Source of the DNA: Kineococcus mangrovi
GTDB taxonomy: Bacteria > Actinomycetota > Actinomycetes > Actinomycetales > Kineococcaceae
Assembly (NCBI RefSeq): GCF_041320705.1
Contig: NZ_JBGGTQ010000003.1
Location: 555,957-619,956 of the forward strand
Length of the DNA: 64,000 bases
Reading direction: 5' to 3'
The notes below the pieces were generated by a model. The model had not been told where the DNA came from, ran no database searches, and worked only from the letters and a program-made list of their open reading frames with translations. A program made the position numbers and the translations under genes. Positions 43,878 through 57,598 of the stretch are shown here, one piece after another. The stretch's first letter is position 1; each line of letters opens with the position of its first letter.

Positions 43878-44846
43878 GTGATCACCTTCGAGGCCGTGCG
43901 CAAGCAGTTCCCCGACGGGACCGTCGCGGTCGACGACCTCGACCTGGAGCTCCCGACCGGTCGGATCACGGTCTTCGTCGGACCCTCCGGCTGCGGCAAG
44001 ACGACCTCGCTGCGCATGATCAACCGGATGGTCGAGCCCAGCGGCGGCACCGTCCGCATCGACGGCGACGACATCCGCAGCAAACCGCCGGCCGAGCTGC
44101 GCCGCGGCATCGGCTACGTCATCCAGCACGCCGGGCTCTTCCCGCACAAGACCGTGCTCGACAACGTGCTCACCGTCCCCAAGCTCGTCGGCAAGGGCCG
44201 CGAACGCTCCCGGGCCCTGGACCTCCTCGAACGCGTCGGCCTGCCCACGGCCTTCGCCGACCGCTACCCGGCCCAGCTGTCCGGCGGCCAGCAGCAGCGC
44301 GTCGGCGTCGCCCGCGCCCTCGCGGCCGACCCGCCGGTCATGCTCATGGACGAACCGTTCAGCGCCGTCGACCCCATCGTCCGGCACCAGCTGCAGGAGG
44401 AGTTCCTGCGGTTGCAGGGTGAGCTCGGCAAGACGATCGCCCTCGTCACCCACGACATCGACGAGGCCGTCGTGCTCGGCGACCGCATCGCGGTGTTCCG
44501 CGAGGGCGGCCACCTCGCCCAGGTCGGGTCGCCGCGCGAACTGCTGACCGAACCCGCCGACGACTTCGTCCGCGACTTCGTCGGCCGCGACCGCGGGTAC
44601 CGCGGGCTCAGCTTCCAGACCAGCGAGGACCTCCCGCTGCGGCCCCTCGACGGGGTCCGCCTCGACGAGGCGGGCCGCCCGCTCGACGTCGACGGCACGT
44701 TCCGCGCCGGGGACTCCCTGCGCGTGGTCATCGACCTGACCCTCACCTCACCGACGGGGACGGCCGTGCAGGTCGACGCCGACGGCCGGGCCACCGGGCT
44801 CGTGCACCACCACGACGTCGTCGACCTGCTGGAGAAGCGCCGGTGA
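43878..44846 (+). CDS. Betaine/osmoprotectant-type ABC transporter, ATP-binding subunit (OpuCA-like)
   Basis: ATPase of the quaternary-amine uptake family, 322 residues. Walker A is GPSGCGKTT, the Q-loop region is IGYVIQHAGLFPHKT, the signature is LSGGQQQRV and Walker B is VMLMDEPFSAVDP. The C-terminal 80 residues form a shortened CBS-like regulatory domain, as in OpuCA, which senses ionic strength or c-di-AMP in other species. The GTG has GGAG upstream. The stop overlaps the first permease gene (GTGA). Confidence 0.92.
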   Translation: MITFEAVRKQFPDGTVAVDDLDLELPTGRITVFVGPSGCGKTTSLRMINRMVEPSGGTVRIDGDDIRSKPPAELRRGIGYVIQHAGLFPHKTVLDNVLTVPKLVGKGRERSRALDLLERVGLPTAFADRYPAQLSGGQQQRVGVARALAADPPVMLMDEPFSAVDPIVRHQLQEEFLRLQGELGKTIALVTHDIDEAVVLGDRIAVFREGGHLAQVGSPRELLTEPADDFVRDFVGRDRGYRGLSFQTSEDLPLRPLDGVRLDEAGRPLDVDGTFRAGDSLRVVIDLTLTSPTGTAVQVDADGRATGLVHHHDVVDLLEKRR

Positions 44847-45499
44847 ACGACATCTGGACGTACCTCTCGCAGAACCGGTCCACCGTGCTGGACGCGCTGC
44901 AGCAGCACGTCCTGCTCGCCGTGCTGCCCCTGCTCATCGGGGTCGTCGTGGCCCTGCCCGTGGGGTACCTCGGGGTGCGGTTCGGCTGGCTCTACCACCC
45001 GATCCTCAACGTCTCCGGGCTGATCTACTCCATCCCCTCCCTCGCGGTCTTCGTGGCCCTGCCCTACGTGCTCGGGACGCAGATCCTCTCGCCCGTGAAC
45101 ATCGTCGTGGCGCTCGCGCTCTACACGGTCGCCCTCATGGCCCGCACGGTCGCCGACGGGTTGCGGTCGGTGGACCCGACGCTCACCGAGGCGGCCACGG
45201 CCATGGGGTACCGACGCACCCGACGACTCGTGGAGGTCGAGCTGCCGTTGGCCGCACCCGTCATCCTCGCCGGGGTCCGGGTCGCGGCCGTCTCGAACAT
45301 CTCCCTCGTCAGCGTCGGCGCGCTGCTGGGCGTGGGGGGGCTGGGGGCGTTGTTCACGCGCGGGTTCCAGCTGTTCTACACGGCCCCGATCATCGTCGGG
45401 ATCGTCCTGTCGATCGCGCTGGCGGCGGTCGCGGACCTGCTGATCGTCCTGTTCCAGCGGGCCGTCACCCCGTGGACCCGCGCCGTGAAGGGGGCCTGA
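44843..45499 (+). CDS. Betaine-type ABC transporter permease 1 (OpuCB-like)
   Basis: A 218-residue integral membrane protein with five to six helices. The EAA-type coupling loop that contacts the ATPase reads EAATAMGYRRTRRLVEVELPLAAPV. The GTG overlaps the ATPase gene stop by 4 nt. It pairs with the second permease to form a heterodimeric channel, as in OpuC and ProU-like systems. Confidence 0.92.
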   Translation: MNDIWTYLSQNRSTVLDALQQHVLLAVLPLLIGVVVALPVGYLGVRFGWLYHPILNVSGLIYSIPSLAVFVALPYVLGTQILSPVNIVVALALYTVALMARTVADGLRSVDPTLTEAATAMGYRRTRRLVEVELPLAAPVILAGVRVAAVSNISLVSVGALLGVGGLGALFTRGFQLFYTAPIIVGIVLSIALAAVADLLIVLFQRAVTPWTRAVKGA

Positions 45500-45500
45500 C

Positions 45501-46235
45501 GTGGACGAGACGCCGTACCTGCTCGACGGGGCGAACTGGGCCTGGTCCTCCCCGGGCACGATCCCGCACCTGCTGCTGGCGCACCTGGGGTACACCGGGC
45601 TGTCCGTCCTCGTGGGTTTCCTCATCGCCTTCCCCGTCGGGCTGCTCATCGGGCACACCGGCAAGGGGTCGTTCCTGGCCATCAACGCCGGCAACGCCGG
45701 CCGATCGCTGCCCACCCTGGGGCTGCTGAGCCTGCTGGTGGTCTACCTGAGCAGCCAGGGGTTCCTGCCCGTGCTCATCGCCCTCGTCGTCCTCGTCATC
45801 CCGCCGATCCTCACCTCCACCTACGCCGGGCTGCGGTCGGTCGACCCCGACGCCGTCGACGCGGCGCGGGGGATGGGCATGAGCTCGGCGCAGGTGCTGT
45901 TCCGCGTCGAACTGCCGATGGCGCTGCCCGTCGTCTTCGGCGGGGTCCGGGCCGCCGTCCTGCAGGTGGTGGCCACCGCCACCGTCGCGGCCTACGTCGG
46001 GTTGTCCGGCCTGGGCCGCCTGCTCGTGGACGGCCTGGCCCTCAACGACTACGGCCGGATGGTCGCCGGCGCCGTCGTCGTGGCCGTCCTCGCGGTCGTC
46101 CTGGACCTGTTGCTGGGCCTCGTCCAGCGCTACAGCGTCTCGCCCGGGATCACCGGGCGGGGGCTCGCGCGAGCGCGCGGCCCGCGATCCGTGGCAGAGT
46201 CCGGGGCGAAACCGGAGCGAGAACTCGTCAGCTGA
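45501..46235 (+). CDS. Betaine-type ABC transporter permease 2 (OpuCD-like)
   Basis: A 244-residue integral membrane protein homologous to permease 1. The coupling loop reads DAARGMGMSSAQVLFRVELPMALPV. It starts 1 nt after permease 1, with GAAGGGGG as ribosome site. The C-terminal 30 residues are polar. A 75-nt gap with a hairpin separates it from the binding-protein gene. Confidence 0.92.
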   Translation: MDETPYLLDGANWAWSSPGTIPHLLLAHLGYTGLSVLVGFLIAFPVGLLIGHTGKGSFLAINAGNAGRSLPTLGLLSLLVVYLSSQGFLPVLIALVVLVIPPILTSTYAGLRSVDPDAVDAARGMGMSSAQVLFRVELPMALPVVFGGVRAAVLQVVATATVAAYVGLSGLGRLLVDGLALNDYGRMVAGAVVVAVLAVVLDLLLGLVQRYSVSPGITGRGLARARGPRSVAESGAKPERELVS

Positions 46236-46247
46236 CCCGTTCCCGAG

Positions 46248-46297
46248 CGGTCAGCGCACCGCTGACCGAACCGTCAACGCAGTCCGTCGCAGTCCGT
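46248..46297 (+). promoter_or_regulatory. Hairpin and 10-bp tandem repeat before the binding-protein gene
   Basis: A perfect 9-bp stem, CGGTCAGCG (46248-46256) and CGCTGACCG (46260-46268), with a 3-nt loop lies 12 nt after the permease 2 stop. It is followed by CGCAGTCCGT in two tandem copies (46278-46297). The hairpin may stabilise or partly terminate the transcript, so that the binding protein is made in a different amount from the membrane parts. Confidence 0.55.
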
Positions 46298-46310
46298 CGA
46301 AAGGCACGTC

Positions 46311-47249
46311 ATGAACCGCAGGAACCTGCTCGGCCTCGCCCTCGTGGGCTCCCTCACGGCGACGCTGGCCGCGTGCGGCAGCGGTGAGGACCCGCTGGCC
46401 ACCGACACCACCCCCGCCGAGGGCGGCTCCGCCGACGCCTCGACCGTCATCGTCGGGTCGGCCAACTTCCCCGAGAGCGAACTGCTCGCCGAGATGTACA
46501 GCCAGGTCCTCGAGGCCAAGGGCGTCACCGTCCAGCGCAGGTTCAACATCGGCGCCCGCGAGCTCTACCTCAAGGCGCTGCAGGACGGGTCCATCGACCT
46601 GCTGCCGGAGTACAACGGCGCTCTGCTCGCCGCGCTGTCCTCCGGGGGTGCGCCCGAGGGCGTGTCCACCCCGGACCAGGTCCTCGAGGCGCTGAAGGAG
46701 GTGCTCCCCGAGGGCACCGAGGTGCTCGAGCAGTCCTCCGCGGAGGACAAGGACTCCCTCACGGTGACGTCCGAGACGCAGGCCAGGTACGACCTCACCT
46801 CGATCGCCGACCTCGCCCCCGTCGCCGGCGAACTCACCGCCGGTGGGGGACCGGAGTTCCAGGAGCGCTACCAGGGCCTCGTGGGGCTCGAGGAGCTGTA
46901 CGACGTGGAGTTCGGGCAGTACAGGCCGCTGGACGCGGGTGGCCCGCTGACCGTCAACGCCCTCGCCGACGGGTCCATCCAGGTCGCGAACCTGTTCACG
47001 ACGGACTCCGCGATCGAGACGAACGACTTCGTGACGCTGGAGGACCCGAAGAACCTCTTCCTCGCCCAGAACATCCTGCCGCTCATCCGGTCGTCGAAGA
47101 ACGACGAGACGATCACCGACGCCCTCAACGCGTTCTCGGCCGAGCTGACGACCGAGAACCTCACCGAGGCCCTGGCCAAGGTGCAGGTCGACAAGCAGCA
47201 GTCGGCGGCCGTCGCGCAGGAGTTCCTGTCCGCCAACGGTCTGGTCTGA
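46311..47249 (+). CDS. Betaine-type ABC transporter substrate-binding lipoprotein (OpuCC-like)
   Basis: Extracytoplasmic binding protein of 312 residues. The N-terminus MNRRNLLGLALVG ends in a lipobox (LAACG, cysteine near residue 22), so it is lipid-anchored. The OpuAC/OpuCC fold is shown by VIVGSANFPESELLAEMY and IDLLPEYNGALL. Ligands of this class are glycine betaine, choline, carnitine, ergothioneine or similar cations bound by aromatic residues; the sequence alone does not choose among them. ATG start with AAAGG upstream. Confidence 0.92.
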   Translation: MNRRNLLGLALVGSLTATLAACGSGEDPLATDTTPAEGGSADASTVIVGSANFPESELLAEMYSQVLEAKGVTVQRRFNIGARELYLKALQDGSIDLLPEYNGALLAALSSGGAPEGVSTPDQVLEALKEVLPEGTEVLEQSSAEDKDSLTVTSETQARYDLTSIADLAPVAGELTAGGGPEFQERYQGLVGLEELYDVEFGQYRPLDAGGPLTVNALADGSIQVANLFTTDSAIETNDFVTLEDPKNLFLAQNILPLIRSSKNDETITDALNAFSAELTTENLTEALAKVQVDKQQSAAVAQEFLSANGLV

Positions 47250-47254
47250 CCGGA

Positions 47255-47271
47255 CCCCGGCACGACCGGGG
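47255..47271 (+). terminator. Short hairpin behind the transporter operon
   Basis: CCCCGG-CACGA-CCGGGG, a 6-bp stem starting 6 nt past the stop, without a T-run. A weak terminator candidate. Confidence 0.4.
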
Positions 47272-47450
47272 ACGGGGCGTCGCGTCGGTCGCGTGAGCGA
47301 CCGCGCGGAGTCCCGCACCCCGCAGGCCCCGTCGGGTCCGGTGCGCTCGCAACTCGACGGCGCTCAGGGTCTTCGTGACCTCGACCTGACCGGCCGCTCG
47401 TCCGCGTCCACGACCGGGTGAGCACCCGTCGACGTTGTCCGCGGAACTGA

Positions 47451-47480
47451 CGGGGGGCCACGCCTGCGCGTGGCCCCCCG
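47451..47480. terminator. Strong hairpin between the transporter operon and glgB
   Basis: A perfect 13-bp stem (47451-47463 and 47468-47480) with a 4-nt loop. It lies 23 nt beyond the glgB stop on the minus strand and 200 nt beyond the transporter genes, so it probably ends the glgE-treS-kinase-glgB transcript and may serve both directions. No T-run. The rest of the 47250-47502 gap contains only a small CGGGTG/CACCCG repeat near 47415. Confidence 0.7.
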
Positions 47481-47502
47481 CCGAAACCCTGCGGTGGGTG
47501 CG

Positions 47503-49689
<2,187 letters not shown>

Positions 49690-49726
49690 GCGTCGCAGTC
49701 TCCCGTGATCATCGTCGGGCCGCCTC

Positions 49727-51120
49727 TCAGGACGGGTCGGAACCCAGGAGCCGGTGCACGGCCTCCAGGGGGATGCGCAGCCAGTCCGGCCGGTTGCGCG
49801 CTTCGTAGACCACTTCGTAGAGGGCCTTGTCGAGTTCGAGGGCGGCCAGCAGGACCGCCTGTCCGCCCGCGCGCGGGTCGGTGCCGACCACCGCGGTGTA
49901 GCCCTCGAGGAACGCCGCACGGCAGTCCGGGCCCCAGCTGCCGGGCTCGGCCGCGGTCGAGGCCGCGTAGTCGAAGGAGCGCAGCATTCCCGCCACGTCG
50001 CGCAGGGCCAGGTCGGGGACGCTGCGCTCGGCCAGCGGCCGCAGCGGCTCGCCCTCGAAGTCCAGCAGCACCCAGCCCCGGGCCTGCGAGTGCAGCACCT
50101 GCCCCAGGTGGTAGTCGCCGTGCACCCGCTGCAACGGCGGCGCGTCCTGGACGTGCCGGACGGCGTCGACCCGCTCGCGGGCCGCGGTGGCGACCTCGTG
50201 CAGCTGCGGGACGGCGGTGCAGGCCCACGCGACGCGTTCGAGCAGACCGTCGGCCACGGCGGCCAGGCGTTCCGGCGTGGCGGGTTCGGTGGCCAGCTCG
50301 GCGGCGAGGACGGCGTGGACCTCGGCCGTCGCCCGGCCCAGCTCGCGCGCCTGCGCCGTGAAGTCCTCACCCGCGCCGACGGCGGCCGTCGCCACCCGCC
50401 AGGCGTCCTGGGACCCGGCGAGGAACTCCGTCACGTGCGCCAGGTGCCCGGTCGTCGGCGAGCCGTCGGGGCCGGTCCAGCGCCCGTCCACCCAGCCGGC
50501 CGGTCGGGGGACCCGGGCGCACCCGGCGTCGGCCAGCGCGGTCTGCACGACGACGTCGGGGTTGTCGCCGCCGGACAGGACGCGGAAGACCTTGGCGATG
50601 AGCGGGGTCTCGCCCTCGGCGGCCGAGACGACGATGGACGTGTTCGACTGCTCCCCGGTCAGGACCTTGGTGCGCGCCCCGGCCGGGACGGGCAGACCGC
50701 CCTCGGCGCTGTGGCCGTTGACGCCGAACGTGCGCGAGCCGGCGCCCTCCTCGCTGGCCAGCAGCGTCAGCAGGGCGCGCGTCCACGTCGGGTCGTGCGG
50801 GCCGTCGTAGACCCACGCCGGGGCGCCGTCGACGTCGGGCAGCTCCCCGACGAGGGCGGCGGCCAGGTCGGGGTCGGGGGAGGAGCGGACCGAGATCGGC
50901 ACCGAGTAGACCGTGCGCGGGGCGTCGTCCCCCTCACCGGCGCGGACGGTCAGCGCGACGAGCTGGGCGACCCCGCCCTCGTCGAGGGGGGTGCGCTCGA
51001 TGCGCTGCACGTGGACCGCGACACCCTTGTGCGCGAACCACCGCTGGGCCGGGGCCCAGGTGCGCAGCAGTTCGGCGACGGCCTCGTCGGAGGCCCGGGA
51101 GGTCTTCACGGGGACGCCCA

Positions 51121-51121
<1 letters not shown>
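49727..51121 (-). CDS. Maltokinase (Pep2/Mak type)
   Basis: Phosphorylates maltose to maltose-1-phosphate, the substrate of GlgE. It has 464 residues and a protein-kinase-like fold. The phosphotransfer motif [11 protein letters not shown] and the metal-binding [12 protein letters not shown] are clear; an N-terminal cap domain (about 1-130) begins [18 protein letters not shown], typical of Mak. It is a separate gene, not fused to treS as in some species. The ATG overlaps the treS stop (TGATG), so maltose producer and consumer are translated together. Confidence 0.94.
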
Positions 51122-52815
<1,694 letters not shown>

Positions 52816-52838
52816 CGCCGCGCCACCGCAGGCCGCCG

Positions 52839-54914
52839 TCAGCCCGTGACGTGGAACACGTGGGCGGGCTCGACGTAGGGGTCGAGCCGCACGTAGTCGT
52901 GCTCGCCCCACTCGAACTCCGCGCCCGTGATCTCGTCGCGCACGGTGAACCGGTCCCACCACTGCCGCCCGAGGGCGGCCATGTCCAGGTGCACGGTCGT
53001 CTCCCGGGACGCGTGCGGGTCGAGGTTCACCACGACGAGCACGAGGTCCTCGGTGCCGTCGGCGTCCACGCGCCGGCGCGAGAAGCACAGCACGTTCTCG
53101 TCGTCGGTGGCGTGGAACACGGTGCCGCGCAGCTGCTGCAGCGCCGGGTGCTGGTGGCGCACCCGGTTCAGCTGCGCCAGGTACGGGGCGAGGGACCAGC
53201 CCTCGCGCTCGGCCGCGGCGAAGTCGCGCGGGCGGTACTGGTACTTCTCGTTGTCCAGCTGCTCCTCGGCCCCCGGGCGGGCCGCGTGCTCGATGAGCTC
53301 GTAGCCGGTGTAGATCCCCCAGGACGGCGACAGCAGGGCGGCCAGCACCGCGCGCAGCTTGAACACCGGTGGCCCGCCGTACTGCATGGTCGGGGTCAGG
53401 ATGTCGTGGGTGGTGGGCCAGAAGTTCGGGATCATGTAGTGCGCCGACTCGGTCGTCAGCTGCTCGAGGTACTCCCGCAACTCCCACGCCTGGTTGCGCC
53501 AGGCGAAGTAGGAGTAGGACTGCTGGAACCCGACCTTGGCCAGCGCGTGCATCATGGCCGGCTTGGTGAACGCCTCCGCCAGCCAGATCACCTCGGGGTG
53601 CTCCGCGTTCACCTCCGCGATGAGCCACTCCCAGAACTCCACGGGCTTGGTGTGCGGGTTGTCGACGCGGAACAGCGTGACGCCGTGCTCGACCCAGAGC
53701 AGGACCATGCGCTTGACCTCGGCGTAGATGCCGGCCGGGTCGTTGTCGAAGTTCAGCGGGTAGATGTCCTGGTACTTCTTCGGCGGGTTCTCCGCGAAGG
53801 CGATGGACCCGTCGGCGCGGGTGGTGAACCACTCGGGGTGCTCGGTGACCCACGGGTGGTCCGGGGCGCACTGCAGCGCGATGTCCATCGCCACCTCGAG
53901 GCCGAGCTCCTTGGCCCGGCCGACGAAGAAGTCGAAGTCCTCGAACGTCCCCAGGTCCGGGTGCAGCGCGTCGTGCCCGCCCTCGGCCGCACCGATGGCG
54001 TACGGCGACCCCGGGTCCAGCGGGCCGGCGGTCAGGGTGTTGTTCGGGCCCTTGCGGTTGACCCGTCCGATCGGGTGGATCGGCGTGAGGTAGGCGATGT
54101 CGAAGCCCATCGCCTTGATCGCCGGCAGGCGCTCGGCCGCGGTCCGGAACGTCCCGGACGTCCAGCAGCCGGACTCCTCGTCCCAGCTGGCCCCCTCCGA
54201 GCGGGGGAAGAACTCGTACCAGGCGCTGAACGCGGCCAGCTCGCGCTCCACCCGCACGGGGTAGGTCGCCGACGGGCTCAGCAGCTCGCGCACCGGCAGC
54301 CGGTCCAGGACCGCGCGGACCTCCTCGGTGCGGCCGGCGTCCAGGCGCTCGTGGTCACCGCGGGAGGTGTCGCGCAGCGCGGTCGCCGCCTCGTGCAGCA
54401 CCGTCGCGTCCCGGGAGGGTCGCCCCTCCTGCTCGGCGGCGCGTTCGAGCAGGCGCGCGCCCTCCTCGAGCATGAGGGCGACGTCGACCCCGGCCTCGAC
54501 CTTGATCGTGGCGTCGTGGTCCCACGTGCCGTACGGGTCCGACCAGCCCTCCACGCGCAGGCCCCACAGGCCCTCGGCGTCGGGGGACAGGGTGGCGACG
54601 TAGGCGTCCTTGCCCGGGTTGACGCAGGTCATCCGGGTCGTGGGCCCGTCGGTGCCGTCGGGCCGGACGAGGACCGCGGTCGCCGCGACGGCGTCGTGGC
54701 CCTCGCGGAAGACGGTGGCGCTGACGGGGATGAGCTCGCCGGGCACGGCCTGCGAGGGCCAGCGGCCGCCGTCGACGGCGGGCTGGACGTCGAGCACCGG
54801 TATGCGGCCGACGACGGGGCCGACGACGGGGCCCGGCGAGGCCGTCGGGGACCCCGCAGCGGGGCTCGTCCGCACCGTCGGCGCGTCCTGGTCACGGTCC
54901 TGGTCGATCGTCAC
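52839..54914 (-). CDS. glgE: Alpha-1,4-glucan:maltose-1-phosphate maltosyltransferase
   Basis: GH13_3 enzyme that extends alpha-glucan by maltosyl units from maltose-1-phosphate. It has 691 residues. A polar N-terminal tail of about 30 residues precedes [15 protein letters not shown], where homologues begin. The catalytic nucleophile is in [11 protein letters not shown] (about D414) and the acid in WLAEAFTKP (about E443). It ends in PAHVFHVTG. It is the first gene of the operon and divergent from glgP. The GTG has no good ribosome site. In mycobacteria loss of GlgE leads to toxic maltose-1-phosphate build-up. Confidence 0.97.
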   Translation of the reverse strand: MTIDQDRDQDAPTVRTSPAAGSPTASPGPVVGPVVGRIPVLDVQPAVDGGRWPSQAVPGELIPVSATVFREGHDAVAATAVLVRPDGTDGPTTRMTCVNPGKDAYVATLSPDAEGLWGLRVEGWSDPYGTWDHDATIKVEAGVDVALMLEEGARLLERAAEQEGRPSRDATVLHEAATALRDTSRGDHERLDAGRTEEVRAVLDRLPVRELLSPSATYPVRVERELAAFSAWYEFFPRSEGASWDEESGCWTSGTFRTAAERLPAIKAMGFDIAYLTPIHPIGRVNRKGPNNTLTAGPLDPGSPYAIGAAEGGHDALHPDLGTFEDFDFFVGRAKELGLEVAMDIALQCAPDHPWVTEHPEWFTTRADGSIAFAENPPKKYQDIYPLNFDNDPAGIYAEVKRMVLLWVEHGVTLFRVDNPHTKPVEFWEWLIAEVNAEHPEVIWLAEAFTKPAMMHALAKVGFQQSYSYFAWRNQAWELREYLEQLTTESAHYMIPNFWPTTHDILTPTMQYGGPPVFKLRAVLAALLSPSWGIYTGYELIEHAARPGAEEQLDNEKYQYRPRDFAAAEREGWSLAPYLAQLNRVRHQHPALQQLRGTVFHATDDENVLCFSRRRVDADGTEDLVLVVVNLDPHASRETTVHLDMAALGRQWWDRFTVRDEITGAEFEWGEHDYVRLDPYVEPAHVFHVTG

Positions 54915-55014
54915 GGGGCGAACCTACCGAGACAGCGGGCGCCCGTCGCGGGGAAGTCGCGGGGAAGGCGCGGGAAGTGGCGAGGAACCCGTCGCGGTGG
55001 GGTGATCACCGGTC

Positions 55015-55020
55015 TAGGGT
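55015..55020 (+). promoter_or_regulatory. Candidate -10 box of glgP (leaderless)
   Basis: TAGGGT lies 7 nt before the glgP GTG at 55028, in the 113-nt region shared with glgE. Confidence 0.5.
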
Positions 55021-55027
55021 CGGCGCC

Positions 55028-57592
55028 GTGAGAGCAATCAGGCGCTTCACCGTCCGCACCGTGCTGCCCGCGCCCCTGGCGCCGCTGGGTGACCTGGCGA
55101 GCAACCTGAGGTGGTCGTGGCACAAGCCCACCCGCGACCTGTTCGAGTCGATGGACCCCGCGGCCTGGGTCGCGGTCCACCGCGAACCCGGGGCGCTGCT
55201 GGGGGCCCTGAGCACCGAGCGGCTCGACGCGCTCGCGCAGGACGCCCGCTTCGTCGAACGGGTCCGCGCCGCGGCCGCCGACCTGCAGGCCTACCTCTCG
55301 CGCCCCGGCTGGTACGCCGGCCTCGGCGCGGAGGCACCCGCGGCGATCGCGTACTTCTCCATGGAGTTCGGGATCACCGGCGCGCTGCCGCAGTACTCCG
55401 GCGGCCTGGGGATCCTCGCGGGGGACCACCTGAAGTCGGCCAGCGACCTCGCCGTCCCCGTCGTCGGGGTCGGTCTGTTCTACGCGACGGGGTACTTCAC
55501 GCAGTCCCTCTCGCGCGACGGCTGGCAGCAGGAGACGTACCCGGTCCTGGACCCCGACGGCCTCCCGCTGTCGCTGCTGCGCGAGGGCGACGGCAGCCCG
55601 GCGAAGGTGTCGGTGGACCTGCCCGGGGGCCGCCGACTGCACGCGCAGGTGTGGAAGGCGCAGGTCGGCCGGGTGCCCCTGCTGCTGCTCGACTCCGACG
55701 TGGAGGACAACGACGAGGCCGCCCGCGGGGTCACCGACCGCCTCTACGGCGGCGGCGGGGAGCACCGCCTCCAGCAGGAGCTCCTGTGCGGCATCGGCGG
55801 GGTCCGGGCCCTGCGGCTGTGGTCGCGCCTGACCGGGGCACCGGAGCCGGAGGTCTACCACACCAACGAGGGGCACGCCGGGTTCCTGTCCGTGGAGCGC
55901 ATCCGCGAGCAGGTCGAGCGCGGCCTGACCTTCGAGGAGGCCCTCGAGGCCGTCCGCGCCGCGACGGTGTTCACGACGCACACGCCCGTGCCCGCCGGCA
56001 TCGACCGCTTCGGGCGCGACCAGATCGGTCTGTACTTCGGCGGCGACAACCCGCTGCCCGGCGTCCCGGTCGAGCGCATCCTCGCCCTCGGCGCGGAGGA
56101 CTACCCCGGCGGGGACCCGAACGTGTTCAACATGGCGGTCATGGGGTTGCGCCTGGCCCAGCGCGCGAACGGCGTCTCCCAGCTGCACGGCGCCGTCAGC
56201 CGCGGCATGTTCGACGGCCTGTGGCCCGGGTTCGACGACCCGGAGGTCCCGATCTCCTCGATCACCAACGGGGTGCACGCACCGACGTGGGTGGCGCCCG
56301 AGGTGTTCGCGATGGGCAAGCAGTACATCGGACCGGAACTGCCGCGCGAGGGTCTGGGGTTCGAGAAGGTCGGCCAGGTCCCCGACGAGGAGATCTGGCG
56401 CACCCGGCGGGTCCTGCGCGGCCGGCTCGTGGACGACGCGCGGCGCCGCCTGAAGCTGTCCTGGTTGCAGCGCGGCGCGTCCGAGGCCGAGCTCGCCTGG
56501 ACGAAGGACGTCCTGGACCCCGACGTCCTGACGATCGGGTTCGCCCGCCGCGTCCCGACGTACAAGCGCCTCACCCTCATGCTGCGCGACCCCGAGCGGC
56601 TGAAGTCGCTGCTGCTGCACCCGCAGCGGCCCGTCCAGCTCGTCATCGCCGGCAAGTCGCACCCGGCCGACGAGACGGGCAAGCGGCTCATCCAGCAGAT
56701 GGTGCGCTTCGCCGACGACCCGGCCGTGCGGCACCGCATCGTGTTCCTGCCGAACTACGACATCACGATGGCGCTGTCGCTGTACCCCGGCTGCGACGTG
56801 TGGCTGAACAACCCGCTGCGCCCCTTCGAGGCGTGCGGGACGTCGGGGATGAAGGCGGCCCTCAACGGTGGTCTGAACCTGTCGATCCTCGACGGCTGGT
56901 GGGACGAGTGGTTCGACGGCGGCAACGGGTGGGCCATCCCCACCGCCGACGGCGTCGACGACCCCGACCACCGCGACGACCTGGAGGCGGCTGCCCTGTA
57001 CGACCTGGTGGAGAACTCCGTGGCGGCGCGGTTCTACGACCGCGACGAACGGGGCCTGCCGGCGCGCTGGCTGGAGATGGTGCGGCACACGCTCGCCTCC
57101 CTCGGCCCGAAGGTCCTCGCGAGCCGGATGGTCACCGACTACGTCGAGCAGCTCTACCTGCCGGCCGCCCGCGCGGGCCGGTCGGCGCTGGCGTCCTCGG
57201 CCGCGGGCGCGCGCGAGCTGGCCCGGTGGAAGGCCTCGGTCCGGGACGCCTGGTCCGGTGTGCGCGTGGACCACGTCGAGTCCTCCGGGGTGGGCGACTC
57301 CGCCCAGATCGGGGACGTCGTCCACGTGCGCGGTTTCGTCTCCCTGGGCGACCTGGACGTCGAGGACGTCGAGGTGCAGGTGGTCCACGGCCGCGTCAGC
57401 GAGTCCGACGAGCTGCGCCCCTCCGGCACGGTGCGCCTGGCACCGGCGGAGTCCTTCGGGAACGGCCGGCACCGGTTCGAGGGGCAGTTCACCCTGCGCC
57501 AGACCGGTCCCTTCGGGTACACCGTCCGGGTCCTGCCCCGCCACGCCGGGCTCGCCACGGCGGCGGAGCTGGGGCTCGTGGTCAACGCCTGA
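55028..57592 (+). CDS. glgP: Alpha-glucan phosphorylase
   Basis: PLP-dependent enzyme that releases glucose-1-phosphate from glucan ends. It has 854 residues and is the actinobacterial type with an N-terminal DUF3417-like domain (LAPLGDLASNLRWSWHKPTRDLF). The core begins IAYFSMEFGITGALPQYSGGLG. The PLP lysine is in CGTSGMKAALNG (about residue 608). The C-terminal 120 residues (SVRDAWSGVRVDHVE onward) form an added beta domain. Divergent to the GlgE operon, it supplies the breakdown arm of the same glucan. Confidence 0.95.
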   Translation: MRAIRRFTVRTVLPAPLAPLGDLASNLRWSWHKPTRDLFESMDPAAWVAVHREPGALLGALSTERLDALAQDARFVERVRAAAADLQAYLSRPGWYAGLGAEAPAAIAYFSMEFGITGALPQYSGGLGILAGDHLKSASDLAVPVVGVGLFYATGYFTQSLSRDGWQQETYPVLDPDGLPLSLLREGDGSPAKVSVDLPGGRRLHAQVWKAQVGRVPLLLLDSDVEDNDEAARGVTDRLYGGGGEHRLQQELLCGIGGVRALRLWSRLTGAPEPEVYHTNEGHAGFLSVERIREQVERGLTFEEALEAVRAATVFTTHTPVPAGIDRFGRDQIGLYFGGDNPLPGVPVERILALGAEDYPGGDPNVFNMAVMGLRLAQRANGVSQLHGAVSRGMFDGLWPGFDDPEVPISSITNGVHAPTWVAPEVFAMGKQYIGPELPREGLGFEKVGQVPDEEIWRTRRVLRGRLVDDARRRLKLSWLQRGASEAELAWTKDVLDPDVLTIGFARRVPTYKRLTLMLRDPERLKSLLLHPQRPVQLVIAGKSHPADETGKRLIQQMVRFADDPAVRHRIVFLPNYDITMALSLYPGCDVWLNNPLRPFEACGTSGMKAALNGGLNLSILDGWWDEWFDGGNGWAIPTADGVDDPDHRDDLEAAALYDLVENSVAARFYDRDERGLPARWLEMVRHTLASLGPKVLASRMVTDYVEQLYLPAARAGRSALASSAAGARELARWKASVRDAWSGVRVDHVESSGVGDSAQIGDVVHVRGFVSLGDLDVEDVEVQVVHGRVSESDELRPSGTVRLAPAESFGNGRHRFEGQFTLRQTGPFGYTVRVLPRHAGLATAAELGLVVNA

Positions 57593-57598
57593 GCGGGC

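Noticed and set aside
55045..55060. GGCGCTTCACC in early glgP as another LacI-type site
   Set aside because: Only one half-site matches and it lies inside the coding region.
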